Of a stretch of DNA of 64,000 nt, positions 51,806 to 64,000 are shown in pieces. Within the stretch, counting starts at the first letter, position 1. Each line of letters opens with the position of its first letter. Origin of the DNA: Climacteris rufus (lineage: Eukaryota; Chordata; Aves; Passeriformes; Climacteridae). The DNA is taken from assembly GCA_013398175.1 (NCBI GenBank), contig VZRZ01007311.1, positions 835,246 through 899,245 of the forward strand, in the 5' to 3' direction. The notes under the pieces are model-generated. The model saw only the letters and a list, made by a program, of their open reading frames with translations. It made no database searches and was not told the DNA's origin. A program made the translations under genes and the position numbers.

Positions 51806-51826
51806 TGATTGACTGATTGATTGGCC
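51806..51826 (-). promoter_or_regulatory. Inverted CCAAT box with TGATTGA repeats
   Basis: The plus strand carries TGATTGAC then TGATTGAT followed by TGGCC, so the minus strand reads GGCCAATCA, a CCAAT-type core as bound by NF-Y. The TGATTGA units resemble TALE homeodomain (PBX/MEIS) half-sites. It lies about 620 bases upstream of the TATA-like box, farther than a core-promoter CCAAT box usually is, so it may serve an upstream element. Motif matches alone are weak evidence. Confidence 0.3.
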
Positions 51827-51975
51827 GACTGTTCGGCAGCTGAACAAGCCGGGATTATCTCCCTGGGGGGCGTGCACGAAACTAGAGTTGAACAAGCATC
51901 CTGCCCTCCCCCGGCGGCCGGAGCGCCTGGAGGCGGCCCCGCACCCGGACAGGCGGGGGAAGGCACACCTGAGCC

Positions 51976-54900
51976 CAGGGACTCCGGCTTAATCACTGCT
52001 GAGGTCTAACCTTGCTGCTTTGCTGCGGCGTCACACCACATCAATAGAGTGCTGCATCAAAGTCAGGCCAAAATTGCATTAGCGATTCCGCTGTAATCTG
52101 CAAGGAGAGTGTGTTTGCATCAGGTTTTGGGGGGTGGGGGGAAAGCCGCTGGTGCTTGAAAGCTGCTGGTGCTCAGCCATAATCCCTCAGAGTGGCAAGG
52201 AATAATCAGAAGAAATACACTGTTCACCAAAGTCAACAGAGAGCGGAAGTTTAAATTGCTGGCCTGCTGTAAACCTTGTTTTAAAAGGTAGGGAGGGTGG
52301 AGGAAAGACGTCTTGCTTAGGCTGTTAGGCACTAACTATATCAGAGAGGTGTCAAGGGGACATCTTAGCTTTAAAGGAGTAGTCAGCTTGGAAAGCAAAA
52401 GTCCACATTTAAAAATTGACCTAATTATTTCACTTTCTGTTGCTACAGGTGACACAAGGTTAAACAGGAAGGATAGCTGCCTAGCACCAAGGCTTTCAGT
52501 CGGAGTCAATAAAGGATTTAGTTAGACAAAACTAAGACTTAGGAGGAACTTAAAAGACTAATGAGCTCTACAAGTGTTTAATTTTTTACTTCTAATACAT
52601 CTGAACACACCAAGGTTTCATCTTTGCTCATGCAAAGACCTGACCTGGTTGCTCTACACTTACCTTTGAGCAGAATGAGATTTTGGAATCTAGGGCTGGC
52701 AATCAGACCAAGGCTAATGCATCTACATAAGGTGTCTGCTTCCCCTTACACAGGTCCTGATGAAGGAATTGAACTGATCCAAACCAGGAGAGGTTTGGTT
52801 TGTGCAAATTGTGTTTGAGCTGGCCCATTTTTGAAGTGAGCCCTGCTCAGTGGATGGGGAGAGTGAGTCTCCTATTCATGTTTTCTGATCCTAGTCAGAA
52901 ATATCTCATTTTCTCCATGCTGATCATATACAAGACTGTGGCGTGGAAACTAAGAACTGAGTTGCTTTGCTGCATTAGGCCAGGACGCTGGAGTACTGAG
53001 AAAATTATGTTATTAACTTGACTTTTTCAGGTGAGTGATCAACCTTCAGAAGTGCTAGCAGTCCTTCCAGAGCTACTACTTGAACAAAGCTAAGCAGTAA
53101 AATATATCAGAAATCTTAAGCCAGAGTGGATTTTCTCTGGAGACATAAGTCTTTGACACACTCACAACCTTGCAGTTATGTATTCTGAAATTAGCAGAGG
53201 AGTTCAAAAGAAGGAAATTAAAAATGGGAAGGGGTGTTTCATACTTTCCTTTTAAAAAATAATTAAAAATAAATTGACTGTGTTTCAAATATTTTCAGTG
53301 TCTCTTTAAACTCTCTGGCACATTGGTACACTTTTTAACTGACTCACTGAACTAATTAGTAGCTTGTTTATAGGAAAACAGATGTGGAAATGAATTATGC
53401 AGACTAATTAAAAGCTATCAGTAAATATGAGACCCATCTTGCAATGCATCCCAGTGGTCACCAATATGGACCTGACTGCAGAATCTGGAGTCCAGATACT
53501 GGTTTTCAACCCACCCTTGTGAGGCACACATCTTCCATAATCTCCTTTGTATCATAAACGCCAGGCAGGTGCCTTAAGATTTGTGAATGTTTGGGTGCAG
53601 GAGCACTACAACTGAGAAGTTATGACCGGAGTGGAGGGCTACGCAGCTGTTTGTTGCAGGAAATTATGTAAATAATGCCATGTTTAAGGGCTTTTTGCCA
53701 ACAAGATTTTTATTAGAGTAAATTTATTAATTACTATTAAAAGCTGTTCAGACAAAAACTGTGGCTCATTATCAATTACAGATCTGAGTACCCTGGATCT
53801 GGGGAAAATTCAGTTATTTATTTAGTTTTAGTGTATCTGGACTTTATTCAAAATTATGGCAATGGTTGCCACTGAAGGTGTTTCAAAGCCTTGGCAATGA
53901 GTGGAGGCTTTGTTACATCCATAGTTATTAGTCCTTTCTAACTCAGCAGCTTTCTAACTCCTTTCTAACTCTTTCATTCACTGTTTTCTCCTCCTCAGTG
54001 AAAGCAAAACTGACCTTAATGGTGAGGACCCTGAGATCTTCCTTTCCATGTCTGCCTCTTCTTTGATAAATTTCATTTATAGCTTTTTGCCAGTCACTTG
54101 ATATTCACTCCCTGTTTGTTAAACAAGGGGAACACACCAGTACCTCATCTTGTTCATGTGGCAGGAGGAGAAGTATCCTAACGTCTGGCACCTGTTCAGA
54201 ATCTGCAGTCATAGTGATCATAATTTCAGAGACAGTGCAGATCATCATTTGGGTCACATGGGATGGTTGTGTTAGTTCTGGGTGACAAAGCCTGGCATGT
54301 GCATTCAGTTTCTCCATTCACCCCGGTGGCATCTGAGTACCCCTGTTAATGCTGCCCAGGACCTGCATGATGGGAAGAGGAAGACAGCCAGCATTACACC
54401 AGTAGCTGCTTCTATCACAGCCTTACTGGCTTTACAATGCAAGACACAAATTACTGAAGCTGAGCATTAAAGTTTTTTAGCCCCAGTGTCCTCAAGTCTA
54501 TTCTAGCAGTCTGGAGCCTTGTTATTTGAGCTGAAGGAATCATTTGTGTGAATTAGGTGAGAGACTATGAATAGGAGAGCACAGAAAAGACATGAACACA
54601 TAAGGAAGAGCAGGAAAACCTGACTGCCACAGGGAAGTAAGGGTATGCATTTTTGAAGGAGAAAGCTTTTTTATTTAAATGTTTGTCTGGGGAGGTAAGT
54701 TTATCTGTGATTAGATAAACTTGTTTTCTTTCCTAGAGTCAGTAAACAGCGTTAGTACTGCTATAACCCATGTTGAGTTTGCCACTAGATGCAATAGCAG
54801 TTTAGCCCATGAATGCAAACAATCCAGCTGTTTGGGTAATTGCAGCTGGAAGCTTTATCTCTGACCCTGAATGTATAGCACTCATGGAAGGAGAATAACA

Positions 54901-57310
54901 TTACATATATGCAAACTTAATTGTACATGGCTTTTGGAGCACATATTGCAGTTTCCTGTTGATAAATAGGAACTTGTCTGAAGAATATGTTTCCCATCAA
55001 CTAACCTAAAGGTCACATAAAAAAACACCTAAAGGTCATTTTATTTCCTTTTCTCTTAGAGTACTCCCCTATAAATAGAAAGGACTCACTCATTAAAGAG
55101 AATATGTGGGAAGCTTTCATAAAACACATCGACCCCAACCAGGTGAATGCAACAGCAGGCTGCTCATTATCCTTGAATAGTTCCACAGCATACCTAAGTC
55201 CGGAGGACAGGAAAATTTAATGATCTGCTGGGATAATCTGATGGCCAGTAGCATTTTTGAGACACATGCTGAGATTAGGTAAAAGAAATCAGATGTCAAG
55301 CTGTGCAGCGATTATTGGAAGACAAAGAACTAAAATCACCACTTCCTCCCCCTTGCCTTTCCCCACATTTTACCACTGTCTGCTGGTATTATGGCTTTCA
55401 TTACATTATCTTGTCTGCCTATGAAGACACTTGTGTCAATCATGGCCAGATACAGCTACCGGTCTTAAAAGATCAATAACCTGAGTAAATAATAGTACAA
55501 ATGGCCACAGCTACAAATTACCCAGGGACTGAAATAGGCCTTATTTGGGACACACTCCTCCCCGGTGTGATTTCAATGACATTGTGTGTTGCAGTGCAGG
55601 AAAGAGCCAGAGAGGACCCCAGCCATATTCTGCTCTCTTTATCAAAATTTACCAAACACAGTGGTCAGCTCCAGCTGGGCCAGGCATAGTTGTCCCTGAG
55701 CAATGCTGCTTTTTTTACTGAAATGCAGCATCATCCTGGTGCATTTATTGTCCCAGAACCAGCTATTCACCAGTGGAAGCATGGACTTCATGGGGTGTTG
55801 GCATAAATGCAAACCCCAGTTCTGTGATCTCATCAACCACAAGACGCCCTGAAGAGAGAAGTCAAACACAAACTGAGTAATGCACTTTTTTCCCTTTGTT
55901 TTGAAGCCACACAAACTACAATGAAGAAACCCCTAATAGGTCCCTGGACAGTTGGGTGTCAGAGGATGACTGTATTCCTTGGAGTACAGCTGGCTAGCTA
56001 ATGGGAACATATTGTAATAAGGGCTATGAGTCCCAGGTGAGGTCAAAGCCCAGCATCTGCCTTTTAACATTTAGAAACTTCAAGACAAACAGGACCAAAA
56101 CAAATTACAGAAGCTGGGGAGGCATTTAGCAAAAATCTCTATTTGATAGACATCCCAGTTCAGACTACAGAGTTGGAAGGGAGAAATGTTTTCTGTATAA
56201 ATGCCTTTTACATATGTAAAGAGGCAGCTTTACTTGTCACTCATTGGTGGCTATCAAGTCTCCGTTTTGCAGAGATTTAGTCACTCAGTCATGGAATTAT
56301 ATTGTCTGCCATGTCACTGATGTGAGTAATGACATATAATGAATAGACACTGGGACATATTTTCACAAGCAATTAGTGATTTTGCATGAACAACCAAGGT
56401 ATCCCTTAAGGGACATTTTTTTCAGAATGATTTGGGCCTTTACTTCCTGAATATCAGAGCCATGATCTGCCTGCTCAAAACAGACAGCTAGAAGGAGAGG
56501 CATCCAAAATCATTAGCCTCTATTGAACATTTGCACCTCAGTCTACCACTAATCCATAGTCTTATGCTCTAGGAGAGAAACAATCATCTGGGCCTATATA
56601 CATAACAAACAACTGTTAATGTCTCCGTGATTTTACTGAGGAAGTTTGCAAGGAGTGAAAAAGAGAGCTAATTTCATCAAATAAATCATTCGTGACAAAT
56701 GGCTCATCCAGTGCTTGCACTCAGAAAATTATTATTAGCAACAGCTGGGCTGGGTATGACAACCTCTATTCAGGCATTCTCTTTACTTTTCTGCCTGTCC
56801 TTCACTAATCTCTCGTTGTGGATAGAGGTCAGAGAGGAGTGAAAAGTGGAAAGTTGTGTGGAAGCTAATGCAATCATTAGGTCATTTTTAACCTTGCTGC
56901 AATTATCATACAGAAGAAGTCAAATGAGAATAATGAAAGGCAAGATGGTAATTTAGACTCCCTTGAAAAAGAGGAAGAAATGAACACACCTTCTCTCAGA
57001 AGCCATCAGGATTTCTAGGTTCAATACTGTGGGGATGAGCAGCTGCTGAGCACTCCTCTGTTGCTCATTTCTCAGCATAGGCACAGGATATTCAGAATCT
57101 TGGGCTCATGTTTTTGCAGAAACATGCCTTCCTAAAGGCTGATGCTGTAATTTCTTTGAAGCAGACATTGAAGGACATGGAACAGAAAATGAGATTAATA
57201 GAGGTTCTTTAGTCACAGTATCACAGAGCTGCTTCTGGACAAAGTACTTGCCGAGGGCTGGGCTGAAAGTTAATCTGGCCTAAACTATGAAAATTCCCAT
57301 TTATTTATGT
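51976..57310. other. Upstream intergenic region, promoter-proximal
   Basis: This is ordinary AT-rich DNA upstream of the CNTNAP5 promoter. The first 140 bases (51990-52130) keep a moderately conserved-looking character. A G-rich patch with two G6 runs sits at 52129-52141. A small direct repeat of CTTTCTAACTC occurs three times at 53934-53968. No gene, RNA gene or mobile element is supported. Known: the mammalian CNTNAP5 locus lies in a large gene-poor region, which fits. Confidence 0.65.
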
Positions 57311-57400
57311 TGTGTATGTGCATGTGTGTATATTTGTATACACACATGCATCTGTACACACATATATATATATATATGTACATATATACAGACACACAGA
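57311..57400. repeat. TG/CA and TA dinucleotide microsatellite with perfect hairpin
   Basis: An alternating purine-pyrimidine stretch begins with TG-rich sequence, passes through an inverted CA-rich copy, and ends in a (TA)n run around 57362-57377. Inside it, arms at 57319-57332 and 57337-57350 (14 bases each) are exact reverse complements around a 4-base loop. It lies in intergenic DNA upstream of CNTNAP5 and has no gene signal. Confidence 0.85.
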
Positions 57401-60400
57401 ACTGTATAAAACATGAAATCAAACAAGGTAAACTCACCCCTCACTAGGAGATCCATTTATTTCTTACCTACTGACTAAAAATGTTTATTTCCTCTAGGAA
57501 GTGAATGCATTTGCATCAGAATGAAACAATTCCATGTAGACCTACCACTGTCTTTCCAAAGCAAAGTGATTTTAACTCTGTGAGAGAGAGATGATTATAC
57601 AGTAATGTGTAGGCCTGAGTCAGACACGCTCATCTTGGTTCTGACTGCAGCCAGCTTGATGTATAGGAAGACTCTGCTTTCTGCCAGTCTGGATTGCAGA
57701 TTGCACTGGAGTTAATGGATCCCTCCTACTCACTAAAGATCTGCTGACAACATGAGAATATTAACATATTGTAACCATGTACAAGGGTGGATATTCAGGG
57801 GTTCTTTTGCAATCAATGTATTTTGCTTTAGTTATTAAAAAAAAATCATTAGTGATTTGAGCAACCACTATCAAAATGAACCCAAAATTAAAAGTCCTAG
57901 TTGAGGCACCTTTTTTTCTGACCCTTAGGGGCTGTTTTTTGCTTGTTACAAGGATAATTATATTGGATGGTATTGTGAGTTCCAGAGTAAGGAAGAAAAT
58001 CAAATTTACCATTGAGAATTTTTATGCTCAGAATTTAAACTAGAGCGAGCAAGTCCCATCATGTTCCCAATAAGGAGGGGGATTTCCCAGTCAGCCAAAC
58101 CTTTTTCATTTCCTAGATGTGTGTGTTGAATCATTGAGGTTCAGGCAGAAAACGTGCAAGAGTACCACAGATTTCACTGAGCCTGCATGAAGGGAGCCTT
58201 CTTGGCTGTGTGCAGGGCTGAAGCCCGAGCAGTGAAGTGCAGCAAATGGTGCCCTGGATATCACCAAAACCCCAGACTTTTACCTGTCATCCATACAGTT
58301 TTAACATGAGGTAAGTTTGAGCTTGAGGCTGGATTCAAGCTCACTTTCAAAATGAGAGATCTCACTTGCAGAGATGTATCCATCAAAAGACCGGATTAAG
58401 CCACAGATAGAGTGTTGCAGACATAGGAGGCTAGCCAAAGTTGTCTTTGCTTTCTTAACTGGATTCATTGTCCTATATTGTCTCTTCTTCAGTCTGAAAA
58501 TCAGTTTCATAAATGCAACAACTGAAGAGAATTATAGCCATCTGGGGCAAGAGCATACAACTCTAATACTATCTGAATAGGCAGCAAAATACAGCAGAAA
58601 CACTTTACTTGACTTTGCTCCTCCTTCAAGGGGTTAAGATGTTCATTGACAGCAAATCCAGGCAGCAGAGGATCTCAACAGTGACAGGAAGGTCACAGGC
58701 ACTCAGCTGTACTCTGTAGAAACCTTTAGTATTGCCTAATATGAAAAATCAAATGTGGAAATGAGTGGTACATATTGATATGTGTGTGTGTTAGTACCAC
58801 TTATGTAATTGAATTTATTATAAGCAACTTAATTCCCATAGTGCAATTATAACAGATGGATAAACAAGATGCAATATATTGTTCGCTTTATGACAATGAT
58901 CACATAATTCCAGCTTCAATGCTTTTAACTGTTTGCACGAAACACTGATTAATAAAGCTTTGAAAGGCTGTCAGACAAAGATACATGAGTGAAATTATTC
59001 CCCAGTATAAAATCTAGTGAAGCTGTATGAGGGATGAACATGATCTGTTCTATCCACCAGGTTCTCCTTGACAAAGGCTGAGCAGTGACTACAACTAGCT
59101 ATGATCACTATCCTCCACTTTCATTGTTTTCAAATCTGGCTTTTTGTCCTTTTAGACCATAAGCCTTTGAGGAACACCCACCTTCTTCCCCATCTATATC
59201 TATGCATGCTGTAACTCTGATCCCAATGTGAAGATTGTAGAAGCACAATATTACCGTAGGTCAAGGATTACACAAACAATTATAGCACTCTGCCAGCACA
59301 TCGGTGAGAAGAAGTCACAATACCAAGAAAGGAAATAAGAATCACAAAGAGCTTAGGAGGATGGATAGTTAATTCATTTACCACAAACCCATGTTACTGG
59401 AGATGCATTCTGTGGATTAACATTACTGATACATCCATTTTGTTAAGTGGATACAGTGGTCTGCTGACAAAGCTTTGCTTGAGATGATTGTGTTATTGAG
59501 GTATCTCACAAAAACTGATACCAATTCACATTAGTGATTTTAGCAAAACTACAGTCCAGCTTTTAAGATTTTGAGTATTTTGAAATTAAGGAATGGACCA
59601 TGTAACAATAATTTTGGTTCTGAATTAGAAAACGTGTTTCTTAATAATTAAATTATTGTGTCAGGAGAAAAAGGTGTGCTTAACAAAATATCAGATACCT
59701 AGCAATGCCTAGGTGAAATCTTTCTTTTTTTATCACCTCAGCAGGGATTGAAATGAAAGGTCAAGGTTAAATCTGTGATGTTGTGTTTGTTAGGTGATAT
59801 CACAGGACTCTAGTTTATGTTTCTGGTACTCTAGATTGGTTTTTTTTGAGAATTATTGAATTCTCAAATCTGCTGAATATGCTCTATTGCCCTTGGGAAC
59901 TGCTGTTTTGAAAACTACTGCTTAAACTTTCTGGGTTAAGCATCCCCTGATGGAACTGTATGTAGCTCCACCTAATTTTAATGCTGACTTACATCAGCTG
60001 GATGTCATATGGTGCTAAAATGAAATGTAGTAGCCAAATTCTAAAGGTTTTATATAATTTTAAGCTATCTGGAGAAATCAGGAGTGTTTAGCTCTGGGGA
60101 TCTTTGTGTTACCTTGTGTCACACTGATACAAGGGAAGATAACATCAAATGAAGGGAACACAGAGCAAAACGAAGAGGACATGGAGCAAATGGACTTTTT
60201 AAATTCTGTGCTAATCTTCACAGTTGTTTTTCTCTTTTTTTTTTTTTTCCTTTCATAAGTTCTGAAAGTGTAGATGATAGGCTATTTACTGGGAATAATC
60301 CTGTTAGGGGAATAGTGCTGTATACATCTATCTCTCTGTAGATACCATTCTACAGGGACACCAACATTTGAAATCAAAAACTTATATCTAGCTATCTAGC

Positions 60401-63400
60401 CCTATTTTTCTTAGAGAACTCATCTTTATTGCACTCCATAATCTCTATCTGTGAAGTCAAATCATGAAGCATAAACTGTAAAGCAGAGATGAGAAAGACA
60501 CTTAAAAAAAGGTAAGTTTTGTCTTTTTTATGTCAAGAGATTTAGGGCAAGAGGGCATCATACAACATTCTCAGTAAGCGTTGAACAAGGGATCCCCTGC
60601 ATGTCAGAGGGGTCTTGAAAGAGCCTGAACTAAACTCCAGCAAAGATGTTGGAAATCATTGCTTTGACTTCAATGGCTTTTCGGATGGCTTATTTAGTGA
60701 GCTTTTCTCTCACCCTAAGAATGAAACCAAATTTTCTTACACCAGAATGACAGACAGCAAACATCCCCCAGTTCCAGAATATCCTGAATGCAAGAAAAAT
60801 CAACATCTAGCCACAGGCTCTCTACTGTCTGACTTTTAGTCTGCTGAAACACTAAACTGCATGCTTTTCTTCTCTATTATATACTTTTCTGAAGATAAGC
60901 AGCTATTTTAATGGAACAGGAGATTGCATAATCATTGTGAAGTCCTTGAGCTTTCTGCTGGCTGCAGATTTCTCTGTTAAAGTCCAGATGAGCTGTACAA
61001 TGTAAAACTGTATTTGGTAAGTTTTTCATTGACATTACTAGGAAGGTGTAATGACTGTTGGTCTGATGTCAGCGGGAGGTGCTGTCAAGAAGGGGAAGGA
61101 AAAAAAAACCCTTAAAGCCCCCTGCAGACAATCAAGAAGAAATCTTGTACTCTTGAGTAATTACAATTCTCAAGGAAAAAAACAGACTTGGATAAACCTG
61201 GAGGCACCTTTATGTTTTTTCTTTTGAAACCTTCCATCTCCCTGACATGATGCTTTGCTGTTCTGTCATTTCTGTCACTGTGCCATGCTGGGATAGTTCT
61301 TTTTTCCAGGGGGGAGAGAATATTTTTGGTCCAAATACCCCACTGTGCCAATATTTAAAACAAAGTCTTTGTTGACACTTTTTAAAAGGTCTTTTAATGA
61401 ACAAACAGATATATTCTTTGTCTGTTGGAAGAGAAGCTGCAATTCTCCGGGGAATTTCATTTCAAATGGCACGTACATTTTTCATGTGGGTGGTAAGGTA
61501 GGCAGGCATCTCAGTGGTAGGTTATAGTCGTGTTTGTTATGTACTTTGAATGTTACTTTTCTGATTTCAGTATGGTACTTTGGTTTTTTTTTCTGAGATG
61601 CACAGGAAACCCAGAGCAGTAAAGAGCCTCCCTTCCATGCCATTTTCCCACTTGTAAAGAAATCACAACTGAAATTGCAGTTGTGAAGGTATGCAGTCAC
61701 AGAAACTGCATCCCAGGGAGGTGTCATGTCTTGCTGCAAGTTATTGCTGTCCCTTTGTCTAGACAGAAAATGGCTGAACTACTCTCTTGTGTTACTCCAT
61801 TCCTTCCTGTTCTTTCCTGTGTGAATCGTTTTCACTGCTTTCTTTCTCATTCAGTTTCTTTTCACCCCTCTGTCAACATCCTTTGTCTTCTCAAGTAGTT
61901 CATGGACCAGTCAGGCCATGTGCCATCAGATTATGCCCTTCCTAATGACCTTTTTGAATCTCATATGGTTATTACAGTCAATGTGTGTTTTGATTTTGCT
62001 TTGTTTGGGTTTCATTTGTTTGTTTTGTTGGGTTTTCTTCATGTTTGAAATTGATGTTGCCTTTAACTGCATCTTTCTTCCCTGCAAGTCCATTGTACTG
62101 TCTGCACTGTTTCTATCTCTGTTTTCTGACTCTTCCATTAGTGCTCCTCCAGGCTTAGAGAGCTCCAGTGAGAGCTCTGCTATCTTTAGCGTTGCTTCCG
62201 GTTCTCCAGTTTGGGAGAAACACTCTTATCCCACTAGTGGCAATTTCCCTATTCACTCTTTTTCATTGCTTTGCATGTTGCTTTGTTATTACTATCTTTA
62301 CAAACCTATCTTCACCTGTCACTGCCTGCCCTTGATTTAAAAAATGGAGGGCAGGCCGTGTATCTTGCTGCAAGGAGGAAATACTGCTAATAGAAAGCTG
62401 CAGGGTTGAAGCCAATGGCTCAAACTTTTCTATGCAAGATTTCCCTACAACTTTGTCTCCTTGATCTATGGCTGTTTTATGACAGTGAAGCAACCCCAGA
62501 TTAGATTCATCTGGCCTAGTGCTTTCATATTTCATCTCTGTATATGTTGAAATGTATTTGCTATTTGCTGGTTTTGCTATCGCTCCTTTGTATTTGATGA
62601 AGTGTTTTTTCCATCTTGCAAAGGCTCTCTGGGTGGGACTCAGCAGTGTAAGCAGGGGCATACAGTATTATTTTAACCATTGTAGGGTTTCCTGTTTGGC
62701 CAGTTATTACCTCTCCAGAAGGGTGTGAGGCTTGCACAGGTCATGTGCTCCATGCAGATGGCTTATACTGCTGCGGGATGCTTTACCCTTCTGCAGCTGA
62801 GCATTAAATGGCTGCCACTAAACAATGCAGCATCTCTCATCTTATCCTGCCATACTAAGCTTCCTCTGGCAACGTTTCAGTCAGAGGAGTCACACTTGTG
62901 CAGAAACCAAGTGGATGGACAAATCATAGCAAATGGGAAACAAACCCATACTACAGCACACTACTTTCCTAGTGCAAATACCCCTGAGTGAAAATGTAGA
63001 GTCAGGAATAATAGTGAAAGAGAAAAATAGAAAAAGTTAAAATAGAAGTAAAACAAAATAAAACTTTAAAAGTAGCCTTATCAGAAAGCCTTGTTAAACT
63101 CAGCCATTGTGGAGGTCAGACTGGACTGCCACATCCCTCTCCATGGCTTTAGTGAGCTTAACCCTCACCTGGAGATGTACGTGCTCACCACTGACGGTCT
63201 GCTGCATAACCTTCTACTGGAAATCCTTTTTTCCCCCTTTTCTCTTAAATGTTTTTCCTGAATCTGGTTGTAGTCCATTTTGGAACAGTGTTGCCATGTG
63301 CATTGAAACTGGCATACATTTGTTTATTACTACAGGGGCAAAATTATTTTCACAGTTCCTCTTTCAAAGATCTGAGACCCACTGTAATTCCACTGAATTA

Positions 63401-64000
63401 AACTCATTAGTATGAGATCCTTACCCATATTTATGTCCCACAAAAAAAACCCCCAAAACCTTATTGCTGGATAAATTAGAATGTGAAATATATATCTCCT
63501 TTTTATGGCATATATTTCCTCCTTTCTTTATGGACTTTATATCCCATATGGAAAAGTCAAGACAGACATTTCCACCTATTATTTCTTAAAAATAAACTAC
63601 CAACAAAATTCTCTGTAATTACAAGGAGTATCAAAATGTTGAATGCAATATTGAAATGTTGACAGGTGTCTAACTTATACTGGCGAGGAATGAGCAATTG
63701 AGTTAGGATGAGCTAATAATGTATTTCCAGGGCTAAGTAACAGCTCTCCGTCCTGGATAAAAATGATTATTTTAATAAGGCTTGAAATCATAGGCATGAT
63801 AAGTGCTGTGATAGTATGTAGGATGAACCAGTATGCAAAACCAAAAACACTAAATGGATCTTGAGCAGGGATCCTCTGAGGGATTATTAAAGACCATAAC
63901 AATAGTCTGTTAGCCATGGAAATAAGACTTATATGACTTTGCATAAAAAAAAAAATTGCAATCTGAAAAGAAAACCCCACCCGAAAGCAGTTTCCCCTGT
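57401..64000. other. Upstream intergenic region, distal
   Basis: This is AT-rich DNA with no supported gene. The longest frames (61918-62340 plus, 140 codons; 62661-62263 minus, 132 codons) overlap on opposite strands, and the plus frame begins in a hydrophobic run encoded by T-rich low-complexity DNA. The segment at 58800-58980 is the most conserved-looking part by eye. Nothing else is recognisable. Confidence 0.65.

Larger units (their letters stand above)
50780..51975. promoter_or_regulatory. CNTNAP5: CpG island promoter of CNTNAP5
   Basis: CpG dinucleotides and G+C rise sharply here compared with the AT-rich DNA on either side. The island contains the first exon, inferred 5' UTR, TATA-like box and upstream GC-rich sequence to about 51975, where normal AT-rich composition returns. 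Two AT-rich interruptions are embedded: the A-tract/T-tract pair at 51334-51372 and a TA/CA-rich stretch at about 51450-51510. CpG islands at neuronal genes are commonly Polycomb-regulated outside the nervous system, but nothing in the sequence shows that directly. Confidence 0.8.

Noticed and set aside
61918..62340. 140-codon plus-strand frame with hydrophobic N-terminal half, possible membrane protein
   Set aside because: Hydrophobicity comes from T-rich low-complexity DNA. There is no membrane-protein family signature, and opposing minus-strand frames overlap it.

Overview
This window looks like non-coding vertebrate DNA, almost certainly from a bird. It is AT-rich, has few repeats and no coding-dense stretch. 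It holds a typical 3' end of the avian/reptilian LINE CR1, a probable avian retroviral LTR fragment, and one CpG-island promoter interrupted by a short assembly gap. Nearly all long open frames are chance frames. The two longest, on opposite strands at about 50.0-50.7 kb, are open only because the CpG island has few stop codons.

The one gene I can support is the 5' end of CNTNAP5 (contactin-associated protein-like 5, Caspr5), or an avian Caspr5-type paralogue, on the minus strand. Its first coding exon is 50887-50806. It encodes a 27-residue signal peptide that ends in LWHLGLTATN and is followed in phase 1 by a consensus GTGAGT donor. From memory, human CNTNAP5 begins MDS and has the same LWHLGLTATN just before its discoidin domain. 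The family encodes neurexin-superfamily neuronal adhesion proteins. The mammalian gene spans several hundred kilobases, so a 5' end surrounded by gene-free DNA is expected.

Layout: 1-50805 is intron 1, with no second exon that I could find. It contains a CR1 fragment (26803-27205), a probable LTR (about 44900-45233), A-rich and T-rich tracts, and a 148-base gap (49734-49881) beside a very GC-rich intronic segment (49882-50640). The interval 50780-51975 is the promoter CpG island. It holds a TATA-like box (51188-51196), an inferred 5' UTR of about 280 nt with three upstream AUGs, an A-tract/T-tract pair (51334-51372), and an inverted CCAAT box. The interval from 51976 to 64000 is upstream intergenic DNA with one TG/TA microsatellite.

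I found no operon-like, CRISPR-like or otherwise novel multi-gene system. The observations most worth checking are in the promoter and first exon: three tightly packed uORFs, one ending 2 nt before the main AUG; a G-quadruplex motif just inside intron 1; the gap-bordered second half of the CpG island; and an AT-rich block with two perfect palindromes that resembles a conserved enhancer.
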